This document shows, in pieces, positions 34,368 to 43,826 of a stretch of DNA of 64,000 nt (positions are counted from its first letter, which is position 1; each line of letters starts with the position of its first letter). The position numbers were made by a program, and so were the translations under genes. The DNA is from Methanosarcina baikalica. GTDB lineage: Archaea; Halobacteriota; Methanosarcinia; Methanosarcinales; Methanosarcinaceae. The notes beneath the pieces are model-generated. The model was not told where the DNA came from, did no database searches, and saw only the letters and a program-made list of their open reading frames with translations. The DNA lies in contig NZ_JAVKPK010000002.1 in the NCBI RefSeq assembly GCF_031461075.1, positions 62,001 to 126,000 on the forward strand. The letters run 5' to 3'.

Positions 34368-34649
34368 TTATAGAATCAAACCGGAAGAAGAGTAAGCCTT
34401 TTTTATCAAAGAACTGCCATACAGACTAAATCCAATACCCAATCTAAGTATATTAGAAACCCTGTCAGAATAACAGGTCCAGAACGCCATCTGAATGCTG
34501 TCCGCACCTTCGAAAAAATAGCAATCAATATTTTCAGTATTTTGCTCCTTACTGCTGATATGTCTGCTGATATGTCTGCTGATATGTCTGCTGATATGTC
34601 TGCTGATATGATTACTTTTATTCTTCATAAATTCAGGAAAATCTTTCAC
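34368..34649 (-). pseudogene. Truncated cupin copy with 12-bp repeat expansion
   Basis: The first ~35 residues and the segment SIQMAFWTCYSDRVS match the cupin at 30521-30871. After that the sequence leaves the cupin frame and runs into an unrelated tail (NILRLGIGFSLYGSSLIKK), so both metal-binding motifs are lost. Five tandem copies of ctgctgatatgt (34552-34611) insert four extra HISR units into the protein; the intact copy has one. It lies directly downstream of the intact methyltransferase. Confidence 0.8.
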
Positions 34650-34699
34650 GCCTAAGACCTCCCTGTATTAAAACAGAAATTGACTCGTTAAAAACTTCT

Positions 34700-35422
34700 T
34701 TACAATTTAGTAGCTATGAGTGAAACCATATTAAAGTAATTTCCACCCTCAGCTTCCATCATTCCAATATCTCTACGAGCATAGTCGTTATCACACAAAA
34801 GCCAATCCTGCCAGGATTCTTTTAAGCAATTTAATTCTTTGCACTCTTGAATACTTACCGAATCAGAAGTTTTCCATAGATGATACCACCAGTCACATGA
34901 GTGTAGAGTTAAAGTCATATCATCACACCAGTATGGTACTAATTCTGCCGGAACTCCATTTGTAAATTCCTGCTTCAAGCCCGGAACTGCAACTGCTATT
35001 TGCCCTCCTTTTTTTACAAGTGGAGCAAAATACTTTGTCAAATAATCTGCTTCGACCCCAAAATAATGATAGGCATCTACACTTATAGCAACATCAAAAA
35101 ACTCATGAGCAAACGGCAAATCATGGGCTTCCGCATGTATTGGTATTATTCTATCTTCAAGCCCCATTGACTTAATTCTTTCATAGTTCTCTGTTGCACC
35201 AATCCAGAGGTCCGTAGCAAAAACTGTAACATCATATTCTTTTGCTAAGAATATCGAAGTAAGCCCTTTCCCACAACCGAGATCAAGTACTCGCATGCCT
35301 TTTTCAAGCTTTAAAGATTCAGACAGTTCCTCGAGAATTTTCAATGCATTAGGACCCATCATATTTTCTTTAACAAAATCAGTGTCATATTTGTTGCTTT
35401 TTATCAACTTCATCTTGACCAC
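34700..35422 (-). CDS. SAM-dependent methyltransferase (intact copy of a duplicated family)
   Basis: A 240-residue class I methyltransferase. Motif I is MRVLDLGCGKGLTSIFLA near residues 44-60, followed by VFATDLW, HAEAHDLPFAHEFFDVAISVDAYHYFG and a C-terminal half shared with the fragments at 12441-12701 and 30930-31056. The substrate is unknown. The next gene downstream is the truncated cupin copy. The DNA is closely similar to the 12.4-kb fragment, so duplication is recent. Confidence 0.85.
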   Translation of the reverse strand: MVKMKLIKSNKYDTDFVKENMMGPNALKILEELSESLKLEKGMRVLDLGCGKGLTSIFLAKEYDVTVFATDLWIGATENYERIKSMGLEDRIIPIHAEAHDLPFAHEFFDVAISVDAYHYFGVEADYLTKYFAPLVKKGGQIAVAVPGLKQEFTNGVPAELVPYWCDDMTLTLHSCDWWYHLWKTSDSVSIQECKELNCLKESWQDWLLCDNDYARRDIGMMEAEGGNYFNMVSLIATKL

Positions 35423-35594
35423 TTTTCGTTTATCTATTCCATATTATTCTATACAGTTTGATCTTTATAATTGCTGTGGGCATATCATTCGGATGTAAAT
35501 ATTTACACCCAATTTATCCATATTTTATTTTAAAAAAACGAATTGAATACTCCCAGGAGCTATTCGAAAGACAAAGCTATAACTTTGGAAAAAT

Positions 35595-35783
35595 GAGTCC
35601 TCGTGAGCGAGCAAAGCGAGATAAAAGGACGATGGGTTTCCGAATAGCAATAGGAGAAATGAGCAAGTTCTAAGCCATAAATTAGTCCTCTTGAGCGCAG
35701 CGAAAAGGACTGCGTGCTGTTGCGATTACATCGCAACTCCCAGAAAATCTCCGATTTCCTGTGATCCCGAAGCGCAACTCGGG
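35595..35783. repeat. Compound hairpin repeat, copy B
   Basis: Blocks AGTCCTC...AAAGCGAG...AAAGGAC (about 35595-35630), AGTCCTCTTGAGCGCAGCGAAAAGGACT (35684-35711) and CCCGAAGCGCAACTCGGG (about 35765-35782) repeat, mostly in the opposite orientation, the elements described at 12367-12420 and 42468-42535. It lies between the methyltransferase start and the PRC-barrel gene, in a stretch without a supported gene. Confidence 0.65.
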
Positions 35784-35838
35784 TGAAAAAGAAGATTCGG
35801 GAAAGGAAAGGGTGTTTCTTTCCTTTCTTTGTTTTAAT

Positions 35839-36093
35839 TTACTCCTTTGCTTTCATTTTATCTATTATTATGTAGTCTTTAACGGCACTTACGGAATCGA
35901 AGGGAACGAGGATATAGTTGTCCACTTTTTTGTACCTGGAAGTGTCTAAATTGACATTCGGGGTGACCATCAGGTCAATGATATTTCCCCCTTTAATCTC
36001 GACTACAATGTTGCTCAGCGTTCCTATCTCTGTTCCGTCGGTAGCCATTACCTGTTTATTGAAGAGAAGGTTCCTTGCAAATACTTTAGACAT
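35839..36093 (-). CDS. PRC-barrel domain protein
   Basis: An 84-residue single PRC-barrel (MSKVFARNLLFNKQVMATDGTEIGTLSNIVVEIKGGNIIDLMVTPNVN...NYILVPFDSVSAVKDYIIID). The VMATDGTEIGTLSNIVVE block is the family core. Archaeal single-domain PRC proteins have been linked to cell division and RNA metabolism; the role here is not known. Confidence 0.85.
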   Translation of the reverse strand: MSKVFARNLLFNKQVMATDGTEIGTLSNIVVEIKGGNIIDLMVTPNVNLDTSRYKKVDNYILVPFDSVSAVKDYIIIDKMKAKE

Positions 36094-36242
36094 TTTTATC
36101 GTATCTCCGTTCTCAGTGTGTTATGCGGGTTTGGATAAAGCTGGCTTTTCACTTTGAATATTTTATGTCATTTGAAACCATATTCTTTAAAACTTTTTCC
36201 CTTTAAGAATTATTCCTTTAAAGAGTTACTCATTTTATTTTC

Positions 36243-38570
36243 TTACCTGTACCCAACATAAGCACCCGATTCCATGATTTTCTGGCCTCCTTTGAACTGC
36301 GCCTCGATTTTTTCATAGAACTGAGCAATATTTTCCGTAATAGTGGGCTTTACCTTCTTCAGAGCTTCTCTAAAGTGTCTCATTTCGATCTTTTCTATCT
36401 CGAAATTCTCCCTGAGGGCATTCATTACGGCTTCCCTGCACACTGACTGAATATCAGCACCCACATAACCTTCAGTTGTATCGGCAAGGGCTTCAAGATC
36501 TACATCCTCAGCAAGGGGCGTATTCTTTGTGTGAATCTTAAATATCTTGAGCCTGCCTTTACGGTCAGGAGATCCCATATAGACCAGCCGGTCAAAACGC
36601 CCGGGCCGCAGGATTGCAGGATCCAGAAGGTTAGGGCGGTTGGTTGCGGCAATAACCACCACATCTTTAAGGGACTCAAGCCCGTCCATCTCTGTAAGGA
36701 GCTGGTTCAGCACCCTCTCTGAAGTGTGACTGTCTGTGGATTCCATGCCTTGCATAGAGGCAACTGAATCTATCTCGTCAAAGAAGATTACACAAGGGGC
36801 AACCTGACGTGCTTTCTTGAAGGTTTCACGGATAGCCTTTTCCGATTCCCCAAGCCACTTCGAGAACATCTCAGGCCCTTTGACGCTTATAAAGTTGGCA
36901 TTGGACTCCCTGGCTACGGCCTGGGCTATCATAGTCTTTCCAGTCCCCGGCGGGCCATAAAGCAGAATTCCCCTTGGAGCCTTTATGCCCATCTGAATAA
37001 ACTTTTGCGGACTTTTAATGGGCCATTCTACAGCCTCAATAATTGACTGCTTTGCTTCATCCAGCCCTCCCACATCATCCCAGTTAACTGTGGGCATTTC
37101 CACGAATATTTCTCTCAGAGCCGAGGGCTCGGCTTCCATCAGGGCATCTTCAAAGTTTTTCTTGGTTACAACGATTTTTTCCAGTCTTTCCGGCGGAACC
37201 GGTTCCTTTTCGAGGTCAAGATCAGGCAGGTTTTCTCTGAGGCATCGCATGGCAGCTTCCTGCACAAGAGCCAGAAGGTCTGCGCCTACAAAGCCCTGGG
37301 TCCTTTCAGCAAGGTACATCAGATATTTATTTGTCTTTTCTTTCCTTTCCCTCTCCAGAGTAGCCTCATCAGCTTCGATTTCGGCTTCTCCTCCATTCCC
37401 TACTTCTTCATCTCTCTCGATGGGCATTCCGCGGGTATGGATTTGAAGGATCTCGTACCTGTCATTGGTATCAGGCACACCTATATGGATTTCCCTGTCA
37501 AAACGGCCTGGCCTCCTGAGTGCAGGATCGATAGCATCCACGCGGTTAGTGGCTCCTATAACCACAACCTGCCCTCTCTCTTCCATCCCGTCAAGCAGGG
37601 TCAGGAGCTGGGCAACCACTCGCCTTTCCACTTCCCCGGTCACGTTTTCTCTTTTTGGAGCAATGGAATCGATTTCATCAATGAAAATGACCGATGGTGC
37701 GTCCTGAGTTGCCTCTTCGAAGATCTTTCTGAGCCTTTCCTCGCTTTCTCCATAGAACTTCCCCACGATCTCAGGGCCGGCAATGTAATGGAAACTTGCT
37801 CCGGATTCATTGGCTACGGCTTTTGCAATCAGGGTTTTCCCGGTCCCTGGCGGGCCGTGGAGGATAACTCCCTTCGGAGGCTCTATATTGAGGTGGCCGA
37901 AAAGCTCAGGATGCTTCATGGGCATCTCTATTATTTCCCGGACACGCATGATCTCCTGCCCCAGGCCTCCTATGTCTTCATAGGTGGTTACACCCCTGGT
38001 TGCTTTTTCGTAACCCTGAACCGGCTTTTTCCGAAGTTCGATGGATGTTGCTTCCGTGATAAGGACAATTGTATTTGCAGGATCTGTCTCAACGGCAACC
38101 AGAGGGATTACCTGGCTTGTTGTCAGGGATTCGGTCATTGGCTGAGACATAGAGTTGATTATAGGAATGATGTCTCCCCTGAAAACCGGCCTTTTGAGGA
38201 TATGCCGTTTTATGATCTCATTTGCGTGTTCCCCGAACTGAAGTTCAGGCCCCCCCTGTATCATGCTTTCCGGGAGCGCCAGAATGAGTTTTTTTGCCTC
38301 CGGGGCTTCCACCTTTTTGATGGTTACCTTCTCTCCTATGGAAACTCCTGCATTTTGCCGGATGAAGTTATCAATTCGCACGATTCCCTGTTCCCAATCC
38401 TGCCTGTCAGCTCTCCATACCTTTGCCGTGGTCTTTTTCTTCCCCCTTATTTCCACGATATCGCCTGGCGAGAGCTGAAGTTTCAGTAAGGCTGTAGGGT
38501 CGAGTCGGATAATTCCTCTTCCAAGGTCAATAGGATATGCCTTTTCAACCTTCAACTGTATTTCTTCCAT
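36243..38570 (-). CDS. CDC48/VAT-type AAA+ ATPase
   Basis: A 775-residue double-ring unfoldase. The N-domain (double-psi beta-barrel, LKVEKAYPIDLGRGIIRLDP...) is followed by two AAA modules. Each has a Walker A GPPGTGKT (about residues 240 and 538), a Walker B FIDEID/FFDEID, and a sensor/arginine region. An unusual charged insertion (EEVGNGGEAEIEADEATLERERKEKTN) sits in the first module between ERDEE and KYLMYLAERTQGFVGADL. VAT proteins extract and unfold proteins for the proteasome. Well-conserved, single gene. Confidence 0.95.
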   Translation of the reverse strand: MEEIQLKVEKAYPIDLGRGIIRLDPTALLKLQLSPGDIVEIRGKKKTTAKVWRADRQDWEQGIVRIDNFIRQNAGVSIGEKVTIKKVEAPEAKKLILALPESMIQGGPELQFGEHANEIIKRHILKRPVFRGDIIPIINSMSQPMTESLTTSQVIPLVAVETDPANTIVLITEATSIELRKKPVQGYEKATRGVTTYEDIGGLGQEIMRVREIIEMPMKHPELFGHLNIEPPKGVILHGPPGTGKTLIAKAVANESGASFHYIAGPEIVGKFYGESEERLRKIFEEATQDAPSVIFIDEIDSIAPKRENVTGEVERRVVAQLLTLLDGMEERGQVVVIGATNRVDAIDPALRRPGRFDREIHIGVPDTNDRYEILQIHTRGMPIERDEEVGNGGEAEIEADEATLERERKEKTNKYLMYLAERTQGFVGADLLALVQEAAMRCLRENLPDLDLEKEPVPPERLEKIVVTKKNFEDALMEAEPSALREIFVEMPTVNWDDVGGLDEAKQSIIEAVEWPIKSPQKFIQMGIKAPRGILLYGPPGTGKTMIAQAVARESNANFISVKGPEMFSKWLGESEKAIRETFKKARQVAPCVIFFDEIDSVASMQGMESTDSHTSERVLNQLLTEMDGLESLKDVVVIAATNRPNLLDPAILRPGRFDRLVYMGSPDRKGRLKIFKIHTKNTPLAEDVDLEALADTTEGYVGADIQSVCREAVMNALRENFEIEKIEMRHFREALKKVKPTITENIAQFYEKIEAQFKGGQKIMESGAYVGYR

Positions 38571-39125
38571 AGATCATCCCAAAAATAGTTGTCTTTTTGA
38601 TTACTACTTTTATTTAATAATTACATAAAATAAACAGACACCGGATTTTTCAGATTTTTCCGGACTGCGTATTAGGAACTACCTGTTTTCTATATTAGAT
38701 GCTCTTTTTATTTCAATGCCTGTGATCAGGGAATTTTTTATCCCTGGAGTTTTGCTGCTGAATACCCGACACCTTGAATTTCCTGTCCGGTACTCATATC
38801 CGAAAACCCCTTTCTTTTATAGCCTGTATCTCTACCCATAAAATAATTTTGTCGGTTAGAGGTATATTTGATAATCAGTTATTTATATTATAATACCCGG
38901 GATATTACCCTCTATACCCTCCATTTATTAAATAAGTTTACCCTCCATTCTATTTTCCTCTGAGGATTAATATATCTGGAAATATATCTAGACTTTCCAT
39001 GTATAAAATTGTTTGATATAATTCAAACTCTGATCTCATTCGGACTTTATTATTAAGACCTCAATGTCACCCAGACCTTGGTGCCTTTTAGATTTATTAT
39101 CACAGATATCCAGGAATTTGACAGC
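38571..39125. promoter_or_regulatory. Divergent promoter region between vat and nadE
   Basis: About 550 bp of AT-rich DNA with several TATA-like runs, for example ttaataattacataaaat (about 38613-38630) upstream of the ATPase gene. No gene is supported here. Confidence 0.35.
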
Positions 39126-39896
39126 ATGGACCTTGAAATCGCGCAGAACAGGATTATTGACTTTATCCGGAACGAAATCAGTAAAGCAGGTGTAAATGGG
39201 GCCGTTGTAGGCATCAGTGGGGGAATAGACTCAGCTCTTGCCGCAGCACTCACCGTAAAAGCCCTCGGAAAAGATAAGGTACTCGGAATCCATATGCCTG
39301 AACCCGGCCTTACCCCCGCTGCAGACAGCAAAGATTCAAAAGCTCTTGCAAATTGGCTCGGGATCGAGTTTCAGACAATTGATATTTCAGGAATCATTTC
39401 AGCTTTCATAGCTGCAGTCCCTCAGAGTGAGTCTGCAGATAAGCTCTGCAGAGGCAACCTTAAAGCACGGGTCAGAATGTCTCTTCTCTATTTCCATGCA
39501 AACCGGATGAACCGTATGGTCATCGGAACCGGTAATAAAACCGAGATCCTGCTTGGCTATTTCACGAAATATGGAGACGGAGGCGTTGATCTTGAACCCA
39601 TAGGCGGGCTTTACAAGACCGAGGTATGGGAGCTTTCTCGCAGGTTAGGAATTCCGGACCCTCTTATTACCAAAAAACCGTCCGCAGGCCTCTGGGCAGG
39701 CCAGACCGATGAAGCCGAACTTGGGATCTCTTATGTTAAAGTGGATAAGGTGCTCAGAATGCTCGAGAAAAATGAAGATCCTGAAACCATCCTGAGTACT
39801 CTTGGCGTCTCGGTAGAGCAGCTGAATTCGGTCATAAAGCGCATCGAGAGCAATGAGCATAAAAGAAAAGCCCCTTCTGTGCCGGAAATAAATTAA
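39126..39896 (+). CDS. nadE: NAD+ synthetase (ammonia-dependent)
   Basis: A 256-residue enzyme that amidates deamido-NAD. The PP-loop SGGIDSALAAALTVKALG, the segment RMSLLYFHANRMNRMVIGTGNKTEILLGYFTKYGDGGVDLEPIGGLYKTEVWELSRRLGIP and the C-terminal KKPSAGLWAGQTDE are diagnostic. I chose ATG 39126 (MDLEIAQNRI), which gives the usual length; an upstream frame from 39078 adds 16 residues of no family fit. There is no glutaminase domain. Confidence 0.95.
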   Translation: MDLEIAQNRIIDFIRNEISKAGVNGAVVGISGGIDSALAAALTVKALGKDKVLGIHMPEPGLTPAADSKDSKALANWLGIEFQTIDISGIISAFIAAVPQSESADKLCRGNLKARVRMSLLYFHANRMNRMVIGTGNKTEILLGYFTKYGDGGVDLEPIGGLYKTEVWELSRRLGIPDPLITKKPSAGLWAGQTDEAELGISYVKVDKVLRMLEKNEDPETILSTLGVSVEQLNSVIKRIESNEHKRKAPSVPEIN

Positions 39897-39996
39897 AATC
39901 AATAGGATCAGATATTATTCAAAAGATTCAAGAATTATACGAAAAATTCAAGAAATCTTCCGAACCCAAGATTTGAGGCCATAAGTTTACGGCTTC

Positions 39997-41283
39997 TTAT
40001 CGGGCAGGATGAATACCGATATCAGACCGCTTTTCCCTGACCAACGGTTTTGCGAGGTGCCGTCTGGCGCAGGGCGGGACCTCATAAAGTCCTGTTTCAA
40101 GGTCTCTCTTTACTTCACATCTTACTTTTGAGGGAACATGTGTCCCGCATTTTTTACAGCGAAACTGCTGTCCCTGCCCTGTAGACTTCATGTGCTTTTC
40201 GCAGTTTGGGCATTTTGGGTTTTCTTCTTTATGAAGGGGTGCAAGCTTTTTAATTTCGATTTTTTCAATGTTGAGAGTTCCGGAGCTGGCACTTCCCGAA
40301 AGTACAACCTTGTCCCCAGGCATTAGTTTCCTGACAAGTGCTCTGAAGTTCTTTGTGGGTTCGAAGGCTGCGCAGTCGATTTCGTTTCCTTCGTTATCCC
40401 TGATAGAGAAAATAACATGCCCTCCATGAATGGTTTTCGGAAATGCCGAAACCATACCCTCCAGCATATAAGAATGCATATCCCGGATTTCAGCGGCGTT
40501 TGCTGCGGACAGCAGGTGCATATCCGTACCCTGGTTTGTCCTGTATACGGCAAAACGTTCAACAGGTTCAGATTTGATCATGCTTGCTGCTTCAGTAACG
40601 ATGGTAGGGGTTTCCCCCCTGATTCCGAAAAGCACGGGATCGGCTGAATGGGGTACACAGACTACAAGCCTGTTTGTAAGGTCCACTGTATCCCAGGTTC
40701 CGGGGTAAGTTTTCCTGTCAGCTTCAAAAAAACTTTCTTTTTCTATTTCGCGTGGAGTTCCCCACCTTTCTTTTTGTCTGTATGCCAGGTGCTCGAAAGT
40801 GTGATCCCATTCTTCAGGGTTCAGCATGGCCCCGCAGGCTGCAAGAGCGCCTATCAGCCCCCTTCCGTTTTTGAAGCCTTTTGAGGAAATCTCAAATTCC
40901 TTGATGAGGCTTTTTGCCTCCTGTATTTCGATCACATTTCTGACAGCCTCTTCCAGAAAGTTTCCGAGGACAGGCTTGAGGATCTTGTAATCTTTTTCCA
41001 GAATAAAAACAACGCCAGGGTTTGTTTTTTCGCATTCAATGCGTGCAAGTTCTTCTACTCTGGATATTACATGAGCAATTACTTTTTCCGGGCAGACGGT
41101 CTTAAGTTTCAGGGCTACTGCAGCATTTCCTCTTGTTTTGTAGGGAATGGTAGGGTTCAGACGAACAAGCAGGGGAAAAGTTTCAACAGCTCCATAGGCC
41201 TGGAGCTCTTCCAGCAGCAAAGCTCCCAGATATGTTGTGCACATTCCTTCGTTTGAATCAGTATCATCAATTCCGATAATCAT
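39997..41283 (-). CDS. tiaS: tRNA(Ile2) 2-agmatinylcytidine synthetase
   Basis: A 428-residue enzyme that attaches agmatine to C34 of tRNA-Ile(CAU) so that it reads AUA. The N-terminus MIIGIDDTDSNEGMCTTYLGALL sets the start at 41283; an upstream frame from 41466 would overlap the divergent gene. A TiaS-specific OB-fold-like segment and C-terminal zinc ribbon (CPNCEKHMKSTGQGQQFRCKKCGTHVP) are visible. Divergent from the XRE-type regulator. Confidence 0.93.
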   Translation of the reverse strand: MIIGIDDTDSNEGMCTTYLGALLLEELQAYGAVETFPLLVRLNPTIPYKTRGNAAVALKLKTVCPEKVIAHVISRVEELARIECEKTNPGVVFILEKDYKILKPVLGNFLEEAVRNVIEIQEAKSLIKEFEISSKGFKNGRGLIGALAACGAMLNPEEWDHTFEHLAYRQKERWGTPREIEKESFFEADRKTYPGTWDTVDLTNRLVVCVPHSADPVLFGIRGETPTIVTEAASMIKSEPVERFAVYRTNQGTDMHLLSAANAAEIRDMHSYMLEGMVSAFPKTIHGGHVIFSIRDNEGNEIDCAAFEPTKNFRALVRKLMPGDKVVLSGSASSGTLNIEKIEIKKLAPLHKEENPKCPNCEKHMKSTGQGQQFRCKKCGTHVPSKVRCEVKRDLETGLYEVPPCARRHLAKPLVREKRSDIGIHPAR

Positions 41284-41394
41284 TTTTCTGGTTCCGGTCT
41301 TTTCCGTCTTATTTTCCGCAAACCCGTTTCGGATAACTACAGTTTTCGTCATTCTCCGGCGTATTTTTGCACTGTAAGGATTCTCAAGAGTGAA

Positions 41395-41415
41395 GAAACA
41401 TATATATAGATGTTC
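41395..41415. promoter_or_regulatory. Shared TATA region of tiaS and the XRE-type regulator
   Basis: An alternating TA run (about 41399-41410) lies about 37-48 bp before the ATG at 41447 and 115-125 bp before tiaS on the other strand, suitable for divergent transcription. Confidence 0.4.
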
Positions 41416-41446
41416 AAACAGAGATTGATACTGGATTGATACCGGA

Positions 41447-42430
41447 ATGACAAAAGAGGTTCTCATACATCAAATTATTGATGTATTGGCACGTGCGGGC
41501 TTTGCACTCTCTGACCGCTGTAATATTCGCCCGAGGAGTTTTGACGTTGCCGCACGGAAAGGTGAAACACTATTACTTTGCAAGGTTTTATTTAACATTG
41601 ACGGCTTGAATGAAGAAACTGCCAGGGAAATGAAATTCCTGGCTGAGTATCTTGGAGGCTCTTCTATTGTCGTGGGGGCAAAGACCCGAGATCAGATGCT
41701 TGAGGACAGCGTTGTGTACATGCGCTATGATATCCTTGTCCTGAATGTCCAGACCCTTCACGATTATTTTATTGAAAACATTCCACCACTGGTTTCAGCA
41801 GCTCCAGGTGGCTTATATGTCTCCATTGAAGGAGATCTCCTGAAAAAAGCCAGGATGGATCAGGCAATGTCTCTTGGGACCCTGGCTACCATGGTAGGGG
41901 TTTCAAGGAGAACTATCAGTAAGTACGAGGAAGAGGGCATGGATGCGTCGATAGACGTCGTGCTCCAGCTAGAAGACATCTTTGGAGTTGAACTGGCAAG
42001 GCCCATAAACATCCTGAAGTCCTGCGGGAGCAGGAAGCCCCGAAAGAAAGCAGAACCCGAAACAGAAGATCAGGTAAAATCGTCAACTCTTTTGGCGGAA
42101 GATCTGATCCTTAATACGATTTCAATGCTTGGTTATGATGTACTTCCTACGGCACAGGCACCTTTCAAGGCTATTTCACGGGATAAGTCCTCAGTTATCC
42201 TCACAGGAGTCAGCGAATTCAATACAACCGTAATCAAGCGGGCTCATCTAATGAGCAGCATTTCCTGCATTACTGAGACCCAATCCGTATTTATCATCAA
42301 CGGGTGTTCCAAAATAAAATCAGTGGAAAATACGGTCCTGATCGAAAAGAAAGAACTTGACAAGATAAGTGATTCTCAGGAACTCCTTAATTTCATAGAG
42401 GAACGCAAGGAAACACATGACGAAGCGTGA
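41447..42430 (+). CDS. XRE-type HTH transcriptional regulator, methanogen-specific family
   Basis: A 327-residue protein with a central helix-turn-helix of XRE/Cro type (MDQAMSLGTLATMVGVSRRTISKYEEEGMDASIDVVLQLEDIFGVELARPINIL, about residues 135-190). The first ~130 residues resemble a restriction-endonuclease-like fold (DVAARKGETLLLCKVLFNIDGL). The family is known from methanogens as a putative HTH regulatory protein of unassigned target. Divergent from tiaS with a shared promoter region. Confidence 0.85.
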   Translation: MTKEVLIHQIIDVLARAGFALSDRCNIRPRSFDVAARKGETLLLCKVLFNIDGLNEETAREMKFLAEYLGGSSIVVGAKTRDQMLEDSVVYMRYDILVLNVQTLHDYFIENIPPLVSAAPGGLYVSIEGDLLKKARMDQAMSLGTLATMVGVSRRTISKYEEEGMDASIDVVLQLEDIFGVELARPINILKSCGSRKPRKKAEPETEDQVKSSTLLAEDLILNTISMLGYDVLPTAQAPFKAISRDKSSVILTGVSEFNTTVIKRAHLMSSISCITETQSVFIINGCSKIKSVENTVLIEKKELDKISDSQELLNFIEERKETHDEA

Positions 42431-42467
42431 ATATATTTTGTAGGTTATCCTTTCCCTAGTTGCCCCA

Positions 42468-42535
42468 CCCGAGTTCCGCTACCCGAGTTCCACTTCGGGA
42501 GCACGGGGTCCTTCTCGCTACGCTCGAGAGGACTA
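42468..42535. repeat. Compound hairpin repeat, copy C
   Basis: Contains CCCGAGTTCC-CTTCGGG and GGTCCTTCTCGC...CGAGAGGACTA, the same two blocks as at 12367-12420. It starts about 40 bp after the regulator's stop codon, similar to copy A after hypE. Confidence 0.7.
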
Positions 42536-42571
42536 ATTGAAAGGGCTTATTTACGAAATTACAGTTTTTCC

Positions 42572-42645
42572 GTGTTTTTCGTATTTTCGGTGTATTCCTT
42601 GTTTTATGTGATTTCGGTGTACTCCGTGTATTCTGTGGTTATTGA
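42572..42645. repeat. Degenerate short repeats of a gtgt-ttcc type
   Basis: Several imperfect copies of a unit like cggtgtattcc (ccgtgtttttcg, cggtgtattcc, cggtgtactcc, cgtgtattctg) form a low-complexity tract between the regulator and purN. Confidence 0.5.
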
Positions 42646-42812
42646 TTCTATTCCAAGTTTTTCCATACCTTGTATGGTTATGGATTCTTGAGTTAATTAG
42701 TGTAAATATTTACGTCCGAAGCCGTATTTATCCTCAAATCTCTACCTGTAGTTTTTCCAGGTGCCATAGTTCCAAAACCCTAATATAGCACTGTTTCAAT
42801 CTAAACGCTTCG

Positions 42813-43421
42813 ATGATGGTGAAGATTGCGGTGCTGGTCTCTGGAAGGGGTTCGAATCTCCAGGCGATTATAGACAGCATTGAAAAGGGTTACATAAAGA
42901 ATGCGGCAATTAATGTTGTTATTTCCAACAAGGCAAATGCCTATGCTCTCGAACGCGCAAGAAATTATGGAATAAGCGCTGTTTTCCTTAATCCTGATGA
43001 GTACGATAGAGCGGGATATGACAGGGAAATCCTGAATATTCTGAAACAGCATAACACGGACCTTCTTCTGCTTGCAGGCTATTTCCGGATTTTGGGAAAC
43101 GAAATAATCGGGATCTACAGGAACAGAGTTCTGAATATTCATCCGTCTCTTCTTCCGGCTTTCAAAGGACTTCATGCCCAGAAGCAGGCATTCGAATACG
43201 GGGTAAAAGTTGCAGGTTGTACCGTGCACTTTGTAGATGAAGGGCTGGATTCAGGGCCAATTATCCTCCAGAAATGTGTGCCTGTGCTCCCGGAAGATAC
43301 GGAAGAGACTCTTACTGCCAGAATTCTGGAACAGGAACATATTATCTACCCTGAAGCTGTTAAGCTCTTTACCGAGGGTAAACTTAAAATTGAAGGCCGA
43401 AATGTAGTAGCCCGTATTTGA
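42813..43421 (+). CDS. purN: Phosphoribosylglycinamide formyltransferase
   Basis: A 202-residue enzyme that formylates GAR with 10-formyl-tetrahydrofolate in purine synthesis. The motif VLVSGRGSNLQAIID, the catalytic block LLLAGYFRILGNEII...NIHPSLLPAFKGLHAQKQAFEYGVKVAGCTVHFVDEGLDSGPIILQ (Asn-His-Asp) and the C-terminus are clear. It depends on folate-type C1 carriers, which fits the following genes. The first gene of the loose folate cluster. Confidence 0.95.
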   Translation: MMVKIAVLVSGRGSNLQAIIDSIEKGYIKNAAINVVISNKANAYALERARNYGISAVFLNPDEYDRAGYDREILNILKQHNTDLLLLAGYFRILGNEIIGIYRNRVLNIHPSLLPAFKGLHAQKQAFEYGVKVAGCTVHFVDEGLDSGPIILQKCVPVLPEDTEETLTARILEQEHIIYPEAVKLFTEGKLKIEGRNVVARI

Positions 43422-43826
43422 GTAGCCGATTAAGTTCATGCTCAAACCGGAATAGATTTTACCGATTAATAACCTTATTAATACCCTGATAATTATAAAT
43501 AATTCAAACTTATAGGTACCTCCAAGAAACTTTGTAGGCCACAAGGGCTTTCCAGATTTCGAAATCTCCGAGCTTGAAAATATCCAGGAGCCTTTTGCTG
43601 GAAGTTCTAAAACGTCAGTATGAAACTCCCTAAGAAAAAGTTACAAAGCCTGTTTAATTAATCCCCTTTGTCAGCGACTTTTGTCGTTGAATACCTCAAC
43701 CTCTTAGTAACTTTCAAATATATCAGGCAGTTCTTAAACACCCGCATGTTAACACTAATCAACCCAAGCCACAAAAAACCCTTCACTTTAACTAAATTTT
43801 AAATAAGCATATCCCAGGTGACAGTA
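43422..43826. other. Intergenic region between purN and glyA
   Basis: About 400 bp with no supported gene. AT-rich sequence ahead of glyA (ttaactaaattttaaataag, near 43786-43807) could hold its TATA box. No riboswitch recognised. Confidence 0.35.

Noticed and set aside
37437..38489. A 350-codon open frame on the plus strand
   Set aside because: It lies wholly antisense to the well-conserved VAT/CDC48 ATPase gene and has no family match; it is a by-product of codon bias.
42845..42875. A T-loop-like string (ggttcgaatct) suggesting a tRNA
   Set aside because: It falls inside purN, encoding the conserved SGRGSNLQ motif, and no acceptor or anticodon stem can be built around it.
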